Source: Planctomycetota bacterium (GTDB lineage: Bacteria > Planctomycetota > Phycisphaerae > Phycisphaerales > UBA5793). Taken from it: DNA of 64,000 bases. The notes beneath the pieces are model-generated. The model was not told the origin of the DNA, did not search any database, and saw only the letters and a list, made by a program, of their open reading frames with translations. Position 1 is the stretch's first letter. Every line of letters begins with the position of its first letter. The DNA lies in NCBI GenBank assembly GCA_963205185.1, contig CAUJHZ010000007.1, positions 174,826 through 238,825 on the forward strand. Reading direction: 5' to 3'. Shown piece after piece: positions 1 through 9,231 of this stretch. Made by a program: the position numbers and the translations under genes.

Positions 1-122
1 GGCACACCGCACAGAAATGCCTGAAACCACAGGTTGAAATACGCGCCGATGACGAGCAGCGAGACCACCGCGACCACCAGGGCCACGCCCAGCGCCAGGT
101 ATGACATCAGCAGCCATGGCAT
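1..122 (-). CDS. floA: Flotillin-like protein FloA, N-terminal fragment
   Basis: The first 40 codons of a minus-strand gene are visible before the window edge. They begin MPWLLMSYLALG and continue with a long hydrophobic segment followed by FNLWFQAFLCGV. This matches the N-terminal membrane hairpin of FloA/YqfA, the bacterial flotillin-like scaffold of functional membrane microdomains. The start ATG at 122 is supported by an in-frame stop a few codons upstream (141-143). The identification rests mainly on context: the two genes immediately upstream on the same strand are NfeD proteins, and NfeD-FloA is a conserved pair (yqeZ-yqfA in Bacillus). Only the N-terminus can be seen, so whether the SPFH domain is intact is unknown. 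Confidence 0.7.
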   Translation of the reverse strand, partial: MPWLLMSYLALGVALVVAVVSLLVIGAYFNLWFQAFLCGV

Positions 123-205
123 GTCGATCTCGCAGCCCTCTCATGGTCGGTCCGGGTCGGTCAGCCTGTGCTCGGGGTTCCACACGTTCACAGTAGCGCG
201 TTACC

Positions 206-805
206 TCAGGCGGGGGAGGTAAAGTCACCCGCCTCATCCGCAGGCATGACGCGTATCTGCCGCCCGCTGACGGACGTGATGACGACCTTGGTTCCCGCCG
301 GGATAATGCCCGTTTCCGCAAACGCCTCGATGTCCTCGCCGTCGAGCCGAATGGTCCCGCCGGGCCGCAGACCCGTGAGCGCTTTGCCCTGTGCGCCGAT
401 GAGCGAGGAGATCGCTTCGGCTTCGGCGTGGCGCTCGTGCAGGCGCCGCTGCATGTCTTCCTCGGTGCTGCCCTCAGTAAGAATGATGTGCCGCCCCACG
501 GGCGTACTCGGGAAGACCTTGATCGCCAGCCAGAGGATGGTCGGCGTCAGTACGACGACCAGGCCCAGAGCGAGCGCACCCGTGGTCATACTGATCCGGA
601 ACGCGAGCACGACGGCGGCGATGGCGCACAGCCCCGCCACCACGCTGATCAGCCCGCCAGAGGGGACGAACAACTCGAGCGCCACCATGATCGCGGCGAG
701 CATGAGCAGCCCGACCACCCACCAGCCCAGCGCGCTGCTGGCGTCGGCGGGAGCCGGCGTCGTCGCCGTCTGCGCCAGAGTGATGAACGCATCAAACAGG
801 TTCAT
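206..805 (-). CDS. Short NfeD-like membrane protein with C-terminal OB fold
   Basis: The predicted protein has 199 residues. Two or three membrane segments occupy about residues 25-100 (GWWVVGLLMLAAIMVALELF and following). A C-terminal OB-fold NfeD domain follows, with the typical pattern GKALTGLRPGGTIRLDGE ... IPAGTKVVI. Short NfeD proteins partner flotillin-like proteins, and floA lies directly downstream with an 83-base gap. The ATG at 805 starts MNLFDAF; an in-frame ATG two codons upstream at 811 is equally possible. The start lies inside the 3' end of the preceding NfeD gene, which stops at 792, so the two are probably translationally coupled. A longer reading frame extends upstream to 1021 but only overlaps that gene. 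Confidence 0.85.
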   Translation of the reverse strand: MNLFDAFITLAQTATTPAPADASSALGWWVVGLLMLAAIMVALELFVPSGGLISVVAGLCAIAAVVLAFRISMTTGALALGLVVVLTPTILWLAIKVFPSTPVGRHIILTEGSTEEDMQRRLHERHAEAEAISSLIGAQGKALTGLRPGGTIRLDGEDIEAFAETGIIPAGTKVVITSVSGRQIRVMPADEAGDFTSPA

Positions 806-2546
806 CCGCATCCTCCACAAGGGTCTTGAAGGCCGAGGCAAAGACGACCCGCACCCGCCGGCCCTCCTCGATGATGCCGCGCTCGGCGACCACATCGTAG
901 ATCGATGCGCCAAAACGGGCGCGACCGATTGGACGCAAGGTGGAAACCACGATTCCGACACTGCCCACTTCCGGGCCGGAGTGAGGCATGGCCATGGCGC
1001 CGAGCAGCGAGTCGGCGTCATCGGCGCGCGGCAGTTGCTCGCTGAGGACGAGGCGATTCAGCCCCGGAATGCGCGTGAAGTGCTTGACGCCCATCCACAT
1101 CGCCACGCCGCCGGCGAAGAAGCCCAGAAGAAGCGTCGAGATGCCGCGCACCATCGCCTGGCGCGCCAGTTCCGACGTGGGCAGGATCGAGCCGGACGGA
1201 TCGGGCGCGATGAACGTGCCGACAAAGCCCAGTCCGATGCAGATGATGCCCGCGATTCCCGCGACGCCAAAGCCCGGGATGAGAAACAGTTCGGCCGCCA
1301 GCAGTGCAAAGCCAGCGAGAACGAGCACAATGTCCCACCATTGCGCCAAGCCCGTCAGTGCCGGCGCGCCGAACAGCAGGAGTGCAGCCGCAATCGCGAT
1401 CGTGATCGGCACGCCCACGCCCGGCGTGGCCATCTCCCAGATCAGCCCGACGAGGAACACCACCAGCAGCAGGGCTCGCACCGGCATGCTCGTGAGCACC
1501 TGCACGAGATTCTCCGACCAGGTCGGCTCGAGCCACATGACATTCGTGGCGCCGACGAAGTTCTTCAATTCGCCTTCGTTGGCGACGGTCGCCTGGGAGA
1601 GCCCCCATTGCCGGGCCTCCTGTGCATTGGCAACCAGAAGCGTCTTGTCGTCGATGACGGGCGCCACGAGACGGTAGTGGCCGCGGTCTTCCAGCGAGAG
1701 TTGGGGGCGCCTGGAGACAAACTCCTGGTTCTTCTCCACCTGATCAGCGATCTGCTCGGGTGTGAGCGTGTCTGACTGCTGCTGGTAGATCTCCTGGAGG
1801 AATGGCACAGGCGCCTTGATGCTCGACATATCGCCTGAGGGCACGCCGCCCGACGCGCTGCTCCGCACCGTCGGCGGGGGGTCGCTGCCAAAGAGCAACT
1901 CGTATTCGGTGCGATCGACAAAGAGCCGATCACCGGTGTCCTTGTTCTCCACGAGCCAGAGTTCGATGTCCACCGCAACGAAGGACATGAGCAGACGCTC
2001 GTCGTAACCTCGCCGGCGGGCGGAATCGACGACGATCGCCAGCAGGGGCGACTCCGCCTTGGCCCGTTCGGCGGCAGGCATGGGAATCAGTCCCGGCAGG
2101 ATCGGCGCGCAGTCGCCCATGTACCCGCCGGGGCTGATCACGATTTCCTTGCACGCCAGCGCGATGAACGTGCCCGCCGAGATCGCCTTGGGATGGACCC
2201 ATGCGATGGTGTTGGTGATCGGGCAGTCCTTGATGAGCAGGTTGATGTCAATGGCTGCCGTGGCCAGCCCGCCCCAGGTATCGATGTCGAAGACGATCGC
2301 ATCGGCGTTCATCTTCTGCGCGATTTCGATGCGGCGCTTGATGGAGCGCGTGGTTACTTCGTCGATCGGGCCGTGAATGGTGATGACGGCGACGTTGCTG
2401 GCCTGGCGGCTGGCGGACACCCCGCCGGGCGTCGGTGCGGCGTCCTGGGCGTGGGCCACGAGTTGAGCGGCCAGCAGGACCAGGCTGGCGACCAGCGACA
2501 GCCAGCGGCCACGGGGGATCGACGGGTTGTTCTGAAGTGCTTTCAT
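792..2546 (-). CDS. Long NfeD protein with ClpP-type serine protease domain
   Basis: The predicted protein has 584 residues with an N-terminal signal peptide (WLSLVASLVLLAAQLVAHAQ). A ClpP/SppA-like domain follows (AVITIHGPIDEVT, then VFDIDTWGGLATAAIDI), and HPKAISAGTFIALACKEIV resembles the catalytic region of NfeD1b proteases, where a serine normally precedes the A-G motif. Several C-terminal transmembrane segments and an NfeD OB-fold domain end the protein. Family members are membrane-bound serine proteases acting with flotillin/stomatin-like partners. It is first in the run NfeD-long, NfeD-short, floA, and overlaps the next gene by 14 bases. The ATG at 2546 immediately precedes the signal peptide. 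Confidence 0.85.
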   Translation of the reverse strand: MKALQNNPSIPRGRWLSLVASLVLLAAQLVAHAQDAAPTPGGVSASRQASNVAVITIHGPIDEVTTRSIKRRIEIAQKMNADAIVFDIDTWGGLATAAIDINLLIKDCPITNTIAWVHPKAISAGTFIALACKEIVISPGGYMGDCAPILPGLIPMPAAERAKAESPLLAIVVDSARRRGYDERLLMSFVAVDIELWLVENKDTGDRLFVDRTEYELLFGSDPPPTVRSSASGGVPSGDMSSIKAPVPFLQEIYQQQSDTLTPEQIADQVEKNQEFVSRRPQLSLEDRGHYRLVAPVIDDKTLLVANAQEARQWGLSQATVANEGELKNFVGATNVMWLEPTWSENLVQVLTSMPVRALLLVVFLVGLIWEMATPGVGVPITIAIAAALLLFGAPALTGLAQWWDIVLVLAGFALLAAELFLIPGFGVAGIAGIICIGLGFVGTFIAPDPSGSILPTSELARQAMVRGISTLLLGFFAGGVAMWMGVKHFTRIPGLNRLVLSEQLPRADDADSLLGAMAMPHSGPEVGSVGIVVSTLRPIGRARFGASIYDVVAERGIIEEGRRVRVVFASAFKTLVEDADEPV

Positions 2547-2666
2547 CGGATCACCATGAGTATATGTCGCACCGTTTTCCGCGCACGCTTGCCGCCATCG
2601 GCGCAGGCTCGTACATTCTCCTGCTCGCCCAAGGGATTGAACCTCGATCGGGATGGACCCCGCCGC

Positions 2667-4481
2667 ATGCTCCGTGAACTGCACATCTCCAACCTGGCGA
2701 TCATCGAGGACCTCCGGCTCGAACTGACGCCCGGGCTCAACGTCTTCACCGGCCAGACGGGCGCAGGCAAATCGCTCATCCTGGGGGCGTTTGAACTGCT
2801 GCTGGGCCGCCGCACGCCGGGGGATCTGCTTCGTCCCGGCGCCGCCGAAGCCCGGGTCAGCGGAGTATTCGAGATTGTCGAAGCCGGACTGCTTGCTGAA
2901 GTTCTTCGTGTCGCGGATTTGCCCGGCGCGGACACGCCATGCACCGCCGAGGGGCTGCTCATCACGCGCAAGATCTTCGCCTCGGGCCGCACGAGCGCTT
3001 CGATCAACGGCCATCCCGTCACGGCTGCAATGCTGCGCGAAGTCGGCGATCGGCTCATCGATCTGCACATCGGCGACGAAGGCGGATCGAGCGCGGCCGG
3101 CGAGGCGCCGTTTCTCCTGCGGCCGTCCAACCAGCTCGCTGTCATCGACGCCTTTGCCGGCAACGAGTCGCTGCTCGCCCAGTACGCGGCACTCCACCGC
3201 GAACTCGTCGAGATCCGCACTCGCCTTGATGACTCGCAACGCGGCAGCGCCCTGCGGACCGAGCAACTTGATCTGCTCGAGTTCCAGGCCGGCGAGATCG
3301 ACGCCGTCGAGCCCACGCCGGGTGAGTACGACGAACTCTCCGCCCGCCATCGCGTGCTTTCGGAAGTCGATCGGCTGACGAGGCAAATCGGCCTTGCCCA
3401 CAGCGTCCTCTACGACTCGGATGAATCGGTGGCGTCGCGGCTGCAGGCCGTCGTCGGCATCATGCGCGAACTCATCGAGATCGATCCGGCGCTGGAGGAA
3501 GCAACGGGGCAGGTTGAGACCGCCGCGGCAGCCGTGCAGGATGCATCATTCGTTCTGGGCCGTTATCTCGGACGGCTCGATCTCGATCCGGCCGAACTCG
3601 GCGAGATTACTGACCGCCTCAACGCGCTCAACCGCCTGATTGCCAAGTACGGTCACGGCTCGCTTGATGACGTGCTGCTGTACCGCGAGGAGATCCGCAA
3701 CCGAATCGGTGAACTCAGCGGCGCCGGACTCGACAGCGCCGCTCTGCTGAAGCGCCAAAGCCAGCTGGCCGGCCGGGCGAGCGAGATTGCGGCTGCCCTT
3801 CACGCGGCGCGACGGGCGGCGGCGCAGGCGCTCAAGCCCCGCATCGAGGCCGAACTGGCTGAACTGGCCATGGCTGAGGCTGAGTTCGACGTGCAATTCG
3901 CGCCGCTCGTCGAACTCGGGCCGGCGGGAGCCGATCAGATCGAGATGATGATCCGCACGAACCCCGGCCAGCCATCGCGCCCGCTGCGGCGCATCGCCTC
4001 GGGCGGCGAACTGTCGCGCATCATGCTCGCGCTCAAGACGGTGCTCGCCGGGGCCGAGCGTATCAGCGTGCTTGTATTCGATGAGATCGACGCGAAAATC
4101 GGCGGGCGCCTCGGCTCGGTCATCGGCGCCAAACTCCGTGCTCTCGCCCAGCGCCACCAGGTGCTCTGCATCACGCACCTGCCGCAGATCGCGGCCTTCG
4201 GTGACACCCACCTGCGCATTTCCAAGCACGCCCGCAAGAACGAGACGCACATCGAAGTGGCCACGCTCGGCACCGATGATGCCCGCCGCGCCGAACTCGC
4301 TGAAATGCTCGCGGGCAAGTCTGCAACAGAGATCACGCTCCGACAGGCTGACGAACTGCTGGCGACGGCGCGCGGCAACACACAACTGACCGGAGCAAAT
4401 CCGAACAAGCCGCGGCCGGACATCGCGACCCGCACCGGCGCGGCGCCGAGGAGACCGACGAGAACGGCCAGGAAGCGCTAG
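2667..4481 (+). CDS. recN: DNA repair ATPase RecN
   Basis: The protein has 604 residues, slightly longer than typical RecN (about 550). It is an SMC-like ABC ATPase of double-strand break repair. The start MLRELHISNLAIIEDLRLEL is characteristic of the family. Walker A GQTGAGKS is at residues 29-36, the central region is helical and coiled-coil-like, and the C-terminal half has the ABC signature RRIASGGELSRIMLALK and Walker B VLVFDEIDAKIGGRLG, followed by the H-loop region CITHLPQIAAFGD. The C-terminal tail is basic and proline-rich. The reading frame extends far upstream, but the ATG at 2667 fits the conserved family N-terminus. It is divergent from the NfeD genes, with about 120 bases between them for promoters. 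Confidence 0.96.
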   Translation: MLRELHISNLAIIEDLRLELTPGLNVFTGQTGAGKSLILGAFELLLGRRTPGDLLRPGAAEARVSGVFEIVEAGLLAEVLRVADLPGADTPCTAEGLLITRKIFASGRTSASINGHPVTAAMLREVGDRLIDLHIGDEGGSSAAGEAPFLLRPSNQLAVIDAFAGNESLLAQYAALHRELVEIRTRLDDSQRGSALRTEQLDLLEFQAGEIDAVEPTPGEYDELSARHRVLSEVDRLTRQIGLAHSVLYDSDESVASRLQAVVGIMRELIEIDPALEEATGQVETAAAAVQDASFVLGRYLGRLDLDPAELGEITDRLNALNRLIAKYGHGSLDDVLLYREEIRNRIGELSGAGLDSAALLKRQSQLAGRASEIAAALHAARRAAAQALKPRIEAELAELAMAEAEFDVQFAPLVELGPAGADQIEMMIRTNPGQPSRPLRRIASGGELSRIMLALKTVLAGAERISVLVFDEIDAKIGGRLGSVIGAKLRALAQRHQVLCITHLPQIAAFGDTHLRISKHARKNETHIEVATLGTDDARRAELAEMLAGKSATEITLRQADELLATARGNTQLTGANPNKPRPDIATRTGAAPRRPTRTARKR

Positions 4482-4491
4482 ATCTTCAGAG

Positions 4492-5622
4492 ATGCACGAA
4501 TCCGCCGCTCTTCCCATTCTGATCGTCGGCGGCTCGGGGTACTTCGGACGCCTTCTGGCGGCGGATCTGCTTGCCCACACCAGCCACAGCATCACCCTCG
4601 CCGGCCGGCGCGGCGACGCCCTTGAGTTGGCGCGCACCATCCTCGTTCAGGATGCGGCTGGCGATGCCAGGCGCATCAGCACTTCCACGTGCAGTCTCGA
4701 TGACCAGACTTCGGTGCGCTCCATCGTCTCGGGCTGTGCACTGGCCGTGTGCGCGGCGGGTCCCTTTCAGCGGCTCCCTTTGTCCCTGCTCGATGCGTGC
4801 CTGGAGCAGGGCAAGCCGTATCTCGATCTCAGTGACGATCGCGAATTCGTGCGGCGCGTGGTGAACCGCGTCGAAGGGCGCGGGGCCGGCGCTTCTCTCC
4901 CGCCCGTGTTCACCGCGTGGTCGGCCGTTTCCGCGCTCTCGTGCGCGTTGGCGCGCATCGGCTCGCCCGGCTGGTCGCGGCGCGATGTCATGCGAATCCA
5001 GATCGCGCCGGGAAACCGTCAGCCGCGCAATCGCGGCACCGTCGCCTCGCTGCTTTCCTCGCTTGGCCGGCCGTTTGAGATCCGCGGAAAGCCTCGGCGC
5101 GTCACCGGCTGGTCCAAAGCGCGCAAGTTCGACTTTCCCGAGCCTGTCGGGCGACGAGAGGGCTATCTCATCGAGGTGCCTGATTACGATCTCGCCGTCC
5201 GGTGGCTTGGGGCTCAAACGGTCGAGTTCCGCGTCGGCGCTGAGAGCGGCTGGCTCAACGCCGCTGCGTCGCTCATCGCCTTTAAGCGCAGCGTGGGCGC
5301 GCTGCCTGATCTGACACCTCTGACGGGACTGTTCTGCGCCGTGATGGGGCTCTTAGGCTCCTTCGGCACAGATTCCGGCGCCGTCGGCATCGAACTCGAA
5401 GGCCTCGATGCACATGGATCGCAGGTTCGCTCACGCGTCAGCGTCGTGGCTGAACACGGCGGGCCAGGCATCGCCGTGCTGCCCGCGGCCATCGTGGCCG
5501 ACCGGTTCGCGCGCGAATCAGCGGGGCATCTCGGCGGCCTGGTGCGGCATGACGATTGGATCACCCGCCGGCACCTCGAAGATGAGTGCGCCCGGCGCCA
5601 TTTTCGCCTGGTTGTCGAATGA
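4492..5622 (+). CDS. Saccharopine dehydrogenase-like NAD(P)-binding protein
   Basis: The protein has 376 residues. The N-terminal Rossmann motif LIVGGSGYFGRLLAADLL and the segment VCAAGPFQRLPLSLLDACLEQGKPYLDLSDD are typical of the saccharopine dehydrogenase NADP-binding fold, in which a proposed catalytic neighbourhood lies after the AGPF motif. The substrate cannot be deduced: this family contains many uncharacterised oxidoreductases besides lysine-pathway enzymes. It starts 10 bases after recN and its stop overlaps the start of the next gene (ATGA), suggesting a small operon. The C-terminal half contains no motif I recognise. Confidence 0.8.
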   Translation: MHESAALPILIVGGSGYFGRLLAADLLAHTSHSITLAGRRGDALELARTILVQDAAGDARRISTSTCSLDDQTSVRSIVSGCALAVCAAGPFQRLPLSLLDACLEQGKPYLDLSDDREFVRRVVNRVEGRGAGASLPPVFTAWSAVSALSCALARIGSPGWSRRDVMRIQIAPGNRQPRNRGTVASLLSSLGRPFEIRGKPRRVTGWSKARKFDFPEPVGRREGYLIEVPDYDLAVRWLGAQTVEFRVGAESGWLNAAASLIAFKRSVGALPDLTPLTGLFCAVMGLLGSFGTDSGAVGIELEGLDAHGSQVRSRVSVVAEHGGPGIAVLPAAIVADRFARESAGHLGGLVRHDDWITRRHLEDECARRHFRLVVE

Positions 5623-6323
5623 TCGCCGATAACGTCGATGTGAGTCCGGCCAAAACCAATTCCGCGGCGAAGCCGTGGAGGCAGCTCGAGGTCTCCGCAT
5701 GGATTGCGCTGGCGCTTCACGCGCTCGCCGGCCTGGCGCTGCTCGCGCTGCTGCGCGATGGACTCGATACCAATCCCGATCCGGCCGCGCGCTTGCGGTA
5801 CGTTCAAGACCACTCGGCGGCATGGATGTTCGGCTGGCTCTCATGGCACGCTGCTTCGATCTCCATCGTCGTGTTCTTTCTCATGCTGTATCGCGCTGCC
5901 GATGCAGTTCGCGAGTCGGCGTCGGGCCCGATCGCCGTGGTGCTCGTAATCATCGCGGCGGCAATGGATCTGGCGGGCCAGTCACTGCTCATTGCCTTTG
6001 CTCCGAGCGATCAGGACGCTGCCTCCATTGAGGCGTGGTTCACGATCCAGCGCATCGCGGTGATTCTCTCCGGCTATGCTGCAAACAGTCTCTATTCCGC
6101 CGCAACGCTGCTTGCGACGCTGCTGCTTTGGCCGTGGGCGAGTCGATTCGCGAGCGCCCTGGGACTGCTGGTGTTCATGACAGGCATGGCTCTCTCAGTC
6201 GCGGCGTTCGCCGGCTCGGCTGAAGGAATGTTCTGGACCAACGCAGTGCTCGTGCCGGCGATTCTGGGCTGGCTGGGCGGCATCGCCCTTCTGTCGCGCC
6301 GCCTTGCGAGGGCTGGCTGCTGA
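5619..6323 (+). CDS. Polytopic membrane protein of unknown function
   Basis: The predicted protein has 234 residues with about six hydrophobic segments, including WIALALHALAGLALLALL, ASISIVVFFLMLY, AVVLVIIAAAMDLAGQSLLI and a C-terminal FWTNAVLVPAILGWLGGIALL. I do not recognise a named family. The ATG at 5619 overlaps the stop codon of the dehydrogenase-like gene in an ATGA arrangement, so the two are likely co-translated; a longer in-frame reading reaches 5586 but lies within the previous gene. The short gap to ispD on the other strand (5 bases) leaves no room for a separate terminator. Confidence 0.75.
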   Translation: MIADNVDVSPAKTNSAAKPWRQLEVSAWIALALHALAGLALLALLRDGLDTNPDPAARLRYVQDHSAAWMFGWLSWHAASISIVVFFLMLYRAADAVRESASGPIAVVLVIIAAAMDLAGQSLLIAFAPSDQDAASIEAWFTIQRIAVILSGYAANSLYSAATLLATLLLWPWASRFASALGLLVFMTGMALSVAAFAGSAEGMFWTNAVLVPAILGWLGGIALLSRRLARAGC

Positions 6324-6328
6324 CGCGT

Positions 6329-7120
6329 TCAGAACTGCTTGTGCGTCGGCCGATCCTGGGGCGGGCGAACGCCGAGCACCGCGCGCACGAGATGCAGGTC
6401 GGCGGTGGTGGTGATCTTGATGTTGCGCGGATCGCCGGTCACGACGTAGACCGCCTCGCCGAGCCGCTCGACGAGCGACGCGTCATCCGTCGCGCCGCTC
6501 AGATCCTTCTGTTCGTAGGCCCGGATGAGCAGGCCGCGCTCGAACACCTGCGGCGTCTGCACTTCGACGAGTCGCTGGCGGTTGATCGTCTCCTCGACCT
6601 GCCGGGCAAGGTTCTTCGGCTTCGCCGCCTCGCCGAGAATGGCCGCGGCGATGGGATCCGCCTGGGCCGCTTCCTTTGTCTCCTTCGAGACGCGCTTGAT
6701 CGTGGCCGCCACAGGTACGGCAGGAATCACAGCGTCAAACATGCCCGCCGCCTCGAATACGCGGTCGATGACATCCGTCGGCGTCGCGGGTCGCGCCGCG
6801 TCGTGAACGGCCACATGCGTGCACTCGCCGGGCACTTCGCGGAGCGCGTTGCGGACCGTTTCCCAGCGCTCGGCGCGGCCGCCGGGTACGATCCGGGCGC
6901 CGTGAAAGCCCAGTTGATCGCCGAAGCGGAAGCGGAACTCATCGAGTTTGTCGGGCGGGCCGGCGACGATCACGCTGCCCACTTCAGGGCGCTTGTTGAA
7001 CAGTTCGACGGTGCGCATGAGCAGGGCCCGGCCGCCGAGGTCTTCGTTGAGTTTGTCCCGCCCGCCGAAGCGCTCGCTCCGGCCGGCCGCGGTGATGATG
7101 ACGGCGATGTTCATGGGCAA
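6329..7120 (-). CDS. ispD: 2-C-methyl-D-erythritol 4-phosphate cytidylyltransferase
   Basis: The protein has 263 residues. IspD transfers CMP from CTP to methylerythritol phosphate in the non-mevalonate isoprenoid pathway. The CTP-binding N-terminus reads VIITAAGRSERFGGRDKLNEDLGG, a slightly altered form of the usual GxGxR loop. The family landmarks VHDAARP, near residue 105, and VQTPQVF, near 190, are present, as is the GATDDASLVE segment. An insertion of about 20 residues rich in Ala, Lys and Glu lies between the two landmarks. The start MPMNIAVI could be either ATG at 7120 or the internal Met two codons later. No other isoprenoid gene is adjacent, and ispF is not fused or neighbouring. Confidence 0.93.
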   Translation of the reverse strand: MPMNIAVIITAAGRSERFGGRDKLNEDLGGRALLMRTVELFNKRPEVGSVIVAGPPDKLDEFRFRFGDQLGFHGARIVPGGRAERWETVRNALREVPGECTHVAVHDAARPATPTDVIDRVFEAAGMFDAVIPAVPVAATIKRVSKETKEAAQADPIAAAILGEAAKPKNLARQVEETINRQRLVEVQTPQVFERGLLIRAYEQKDLSGATDDASLVERLGEAVYVVTGDPRNIKITTTADLHLVRAVLGVRPPQDRPTHKQF

Positions 7121-7209
7121 GGGTATGACGGCGCTGGCGGCTTCGCGATGGCGCTTTTCAACGGACGAAGCATGCGGCTGGCGCTATCATTGATCGCTCA
7201 TTGACAACT

Positions 7210-7557
7210 GGGGCCGACTGGTTTCGACCGGACAGGTTGGGGCTGTCGTGGCGTGTCGCGGCGCACGTGGACCGCGTTAACAAATGTGCAAAACCATAAC
7301 TGCCAACACGCAGTACGCTCTTGCTGCTTAACTAAGCGGCACGATCCGTCTCTCTTGCCTGCGGGCGGGGCGGATCGACACACAGCAGGCTGGCCCGGAG
7401 AGTCCATCGCGAACTCACAAGGGCGAGAAACGATCGCGAAGTGATCCAAAGGAAGGCTGCCGATTGCCGTCCGAGGATCGAGATCAAACAACCGGCTACA
7501 CACGTAGAGGCGGCAGTTCGACTGTACGGGACGGGGGTTCGATTCCCCCCGGCTCCA
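7210..7557 (+). ncRNA. ssrA: Transfer-messenger RNA (tmRNA)
   Basis: This is a one-piece tmRNA. The 5' end GGGGCCGACTGGTTTCGACC carries the diagnostic TTTCGAC block. The 3' end has a T-arm (GGGGTTCGATTCCCC) followed by GGCTCC and a discriminator A at 7557. The first six bases pair with GGCTCC to form the acceptor stem. CCA is not encoded. The tag reading frame ends GCC AAC ACG CAG TAC GCT CTT GCT GCT TAA at 7302-7331, giving the C-terminal residues ANTQYALAA, a normal proteolysis signal. The resume codon cannot be fixed by eye because the frame remains open a few codons upstream. Confidence 0.95.
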
Positions 7558-7804
7558 TTCGACTCGCGTGGAGGGGCAAGCCCTCGCGCATCGCTCATGG
7601 CAAGTCATCTCGACTTGCGCCCGCTCGCGCGGATGTAGGTCGGGACAAGGCTCTGCGCAGGCCCGGCGATTTCGGTGACCGCTGCGCCTCTCACGATCAA
7701 CGTCCATGACATGCCCAGCCCGCCGGGCTGCGCTCAAGGCAGCGGTTTCGACCTGCGACGGAGCGGCATGATCGTTCGAGCACGCGCCAAGCGAGCCCGA
7801 AGCG

Positions 7805-8521
7805 TCAGCGAGGCGCCTTCTGGTCGCCGCACTCCGGACACGCCGCATGATCCGCCTCGCGCAGGTCATAGCCGCAGTTGGTGCAAGTACCGTCTCTGTG
7901 ACGGGAGCGCATCCGTTTTATGACCACCATTGGAATCGAAAAGAGCAACCAGAGACACGCCGAATAGAAGCAGGAGTTCACGACAAAGCCCAGAGCAATT
8001 GGACGGAGCGGAAGAACGCGGTAGGTGTTGTCCAACACGATCCCACCCATCTCTACGCGAGGGACGGCCTTGCTCGGCCAATCGGAATCAAACTCGCACC
8101 AGAGTGAGAGCATCGGCCAGCCGCGCGACTCGAACAGATTACCGTATCTCTGACGCGGCGTATCTGGGTCCGGCGGATGAACTGCTCGTAGCTCGTATGG
8201 GCGCAGCACTTCAGGTGGCGTCGGCTCAATGTATGAGGGAGGCGATCCGTCGCTTTGGAGCGACCGATCTTCGGCAGGTCGGACTGGATCGCCTCGAATC
8301 GGGTGCCAGTAAGTGATAACCGTTCGCGCGCCCGGAACTTCGAACCACTGTACAACCCAACCCCACTCATCGGGGGACAACTGCGATGCCCAGCCGCCGC
8401 CAACCCAGTACTTGCCACGAATGTTGACGGCAAGTGCCAGACTCCACGCGACAGCGATGTTCAAAGCAACGCCCAGCAGCAGGAAGATGAGCAGGTGACG
8501 CGTCGTGCGTTGCCGATTCAT
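7805..8521 (-). CDS. Membrane protein with C-terminal zinc ribbon
   Basis: The predicted protein has 238 residues. A transmembrane segment lies near the N-terminus (HLLIFLLLGVALNIAVAWSLAL) and another near the C-terminus (FYSACLWLLFSIPMVVI). After the last segment comes a basic stretch and a four-cysteine zinc ribbon, CTNCGYDLREADHAACPECG, facing the cytoplasm by the positive-inside rule. This ribbon is frequent in small membrane proteins of Phycisphaerae; its function is unknown to me. It is the last of three such genes on this strand and its ATG overlaps the stop of the preceding one (ATGA). Only the ribbon is well conserved among the neighbours. Confidence 0.75.
   Translation of the reverse strand: MNRQRTTRHLLIFLLLGVALNIAVAWSLALAVNIRGKYWVGGGWASQLSPDEWGWVVQWFEVPGARTVITYWHPIRGDPVRPAEDRSLQSDGSPPSYIEPTPPEVLRPYELRAVHPPDPDTPRQRYGNLFESRGWPMLSLWCEFDSDWPSKAVPRVEMGGIVLDNTYRVLPLRPIALGFVVNSCFYSACLWLLFSIPMVVIKRMRSRHRDGTCTNCGYDLREADHAACPECGDQKAPR
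7827..7876 (-). repeat. Zinc-ribbon coding block, copy 1
   Basis: This 50-base block encodes the core of the zinc ribbon. It differs at only two bases from copies 2 and 3, while the rest of the three genes has no comparable DNA identity. Confidence 0.8.
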
Positions 8522-9222
8522 GTTGGGATGCCCTTCGACCCTTCGCCGCACTCCGGACACGCCGCATGATCCGCCCCGCGCAGGTCGTAGCCGCACTGAA
8601 TGCACCTGCCGCATCGCCGGCGGTGAGCCCGGCGGAGCGCCGGGACACCGATGAGCACGCTCAGCCAGAACGCGGCGTAGAACAACTGGCCGGCGAGAAT
8701 CGGCCGCAACGGGAACTCGAGCGTGTCGTACTCATCATCGGACTTCTGCAACACGATTGCCGACCGCGGCACGCGCCAGCCTTCGGTTCTCGTGCTCTCG
8801 AAGCCTTTCCACAGCAGTCGGAAGGGCCAGCCAACCGCGTGAAATGTCCAGTCCATCTCCTCTATGGTCCCGTCCGGCCGCCTCCAGCGCATGATCCGTC
8901 GCTGCGCCCACCCGGGAGCGACTTCCCCAAACTCTAGCGGGTAAGCCTCCTTGATCATCGCCGGATCGATGGAGTCACTCTCCACCATCCGAATCTTGAG
9001 AATCGTCTGCGTCGCGGACGCGAACTCCTCGACCGACAGCGAATCTGTCGACTTCAGAAACGTGCATCCGGCCCTCTTCCGGTCGTCGTATCGCGGCGCA
9101 CCAATCTCGAGCGCAGCGCATGCTGACCAGAGCATGTTGGTCGCGAGCAACAGCAGCAGCGTCCATAATGAAGTGAGGAGGGCGCGTCGCATGGTGAATC
9201 GGTAGACGCCACGGCTGTACAT
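8518..9222 (-). CDS. Membrane protein with C-terminal zinc ribbon
   Basis: The predicted protein has 234 residues and is built like its downstream neighbour: an N-terminal hydrophobic anchor (ALLTSLWTLLLLLATNMLW), an extracytoplasmic region of about 130 residues, a second hydrophobic segment (AGQLFYAAFWLSVLIGVPAL), a basic stretch and the zinc ribbon CIQCGYDLRGADHAACPECG. Function is unknown. The stop overlaps the downstream start by four bases. The ATG at 9222 gives a ten-residue leader before MRRALL; the internal ATG at 9192 is an alternative. The ribbon DNA is identical over 50 bases to that of the gene upstream. Confidence 0.75.
   Translation of the reverse strand: MYSRGVYRFTMRRALLTSLWTLLLLLATNMLWSACAALEIGAPRYDDRKRAGCTFLKSTDSLSVEEFASATQTILKIRMVESDSIDPAMIKEAYPLEFGEVAPGWAQRRIMRWRRPDGTIEEMDWTFHAVGWPFRLLWKGFESTRTEGWRVPRSAIVLQKSDDEYDTLEFPLRPILAGQLFYAAFWLSVLIGVPALRRAHRRRCGRCIQCGYDLRGADHAACPECGEGSKGIPT
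8546..8595 (-). repeat. Zinc-ribbon coding block, copy 2
   Basis: This 50-base block is identical base for base to the block at 9248-9297 and differs at two positions from the block at 7827-7876. It encodes CGYDLRGADHAACPECG. Confidence 0.85.
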
Positions 9223-9231
9223 CGACCGATC

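Noticed and set aside
168..1775. Long plus-strand open frame of 535 codons opposite the NfeD genes
   Set aside because: Its translation is Arg/Ala/His-rich without any motif, and the minus-strand genes here have clear NfeD features; high GC leaves long antisense frames.
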